Assembly (NCBI GenBank): GCA_012033095.1
Contig: JAAUPO010000070.1
Span: 1-8,404, forward strand
Direction of reading: 5' to 3'
DNA: 8,404 bases
Source: Synechococcaceae cyanobacterium RL_1_2
GTDB lineage: Bacteria > Cyanobacteriota > Cyanobacteriia > Cyanobacteriales > JAAUPO01
Made by a program: the position numbers and the translations under genes. The notes under the pieces were generated by a model. The model had not been told where the DNA came from, ran no database searches, and was given only the letters and a program-made list of their open reading frames with translations. Positions 8,360 through 8,404 of this stretch are shown here, piece after piece (position 1 is the stretch's first letter; every line of letters begins with the position of its first letter).

Positions 8360-8404
8360 TCATTCAAAAATGGTTAACGTTTGTTGCCACCATTGAACTC
8401 CTCT
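8360..8404 (-). CDS. Possible 3' end of an unidentified convergent gene
   Basis: From the window edge the minus strand is open for 14 codons, reading RGVQWWQQTLTIFE, then TGA at 8362-8360. The composition is protein-like and the G-rich tract follows, but the fragment is far too short to identify and could be chance. If real, it faces the end of dnaK. Confidence 0.2.
   Translation of the reverse strand, partial: RGVQWWQQTLTIFE

Overview
The window looks like a piece of a unicellular cyanobacterial chromosome (Synechocystis/Crocosphaera/Microcystis type). The grounds are four copies of the HIP1 octamer GCGATCGC, a cyanobacterial-type PEP carboxylase, a GrpE and DnaK pair of the cyanobacterial kind, moderate AT-rich composition, and genes without clear Shine-Dalgarno sequences. 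The genus assignment is inference from remembered protein similarity; no search was run.

Left half, minus strand: a secreted or membrane-anchored TPR protein (3912 to 2797) lies upstream of and codirectional with ppc (2667 to beyond position 1). ppc is cut by the window edge. The 129-bp gap holds a good promoter candidate (TTGACA, 17 bp, TATATG) and a small perfect palindrome where the ppc transcript would begin. A 394-bp divergent intergenic region (3913-4306) separates this pair from the chaperone genes.

Right half, plus strand: grpE (4307-5103), an unusually long 887-bp spacer, then dnaK (5991-8104). GrpE is the nucleotide exchange factor of DnaK, so the two genes form a functional unit even though they are far apart here. 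The spacer starts with two small non-coding, inverted-repeat-bounded elements in tandem (about 5121-5239 and 5268-5395). They resemble MITEs, and the first is flanked by a 16-bp imperfect direct repeat. Further hairpins, a perfect 13-bp tandem repeat overlapping a promoter candidate, and an 8-bp inverted repeat in the presumed dnaK leader follow. The last 300 bp hold no convincing complete gene, but contain a 13-bp tandem repeat, a G-quadruplex-type tract and perhaps the last 14 codons of a convergent gene.

The most striking global feature is that three housekeeping genes (ppc, grpE, dnaK) are all broken by single-base deletions: two in ppc, one in grpE and one in dnaK. At least three are in short G/C runs, and the fourth (grpE) is in either a G run or an A run. 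Restoring one base at each point recovers continuous, family-typical proteins. Errors in the read or assembly are the simplest explanation; real gene decay of all three would be surprising. I see no defence system, phage, CRISPR array, rRNA or tRNA gene. The novelty here lies in the small repeats between grpE and dnaK.
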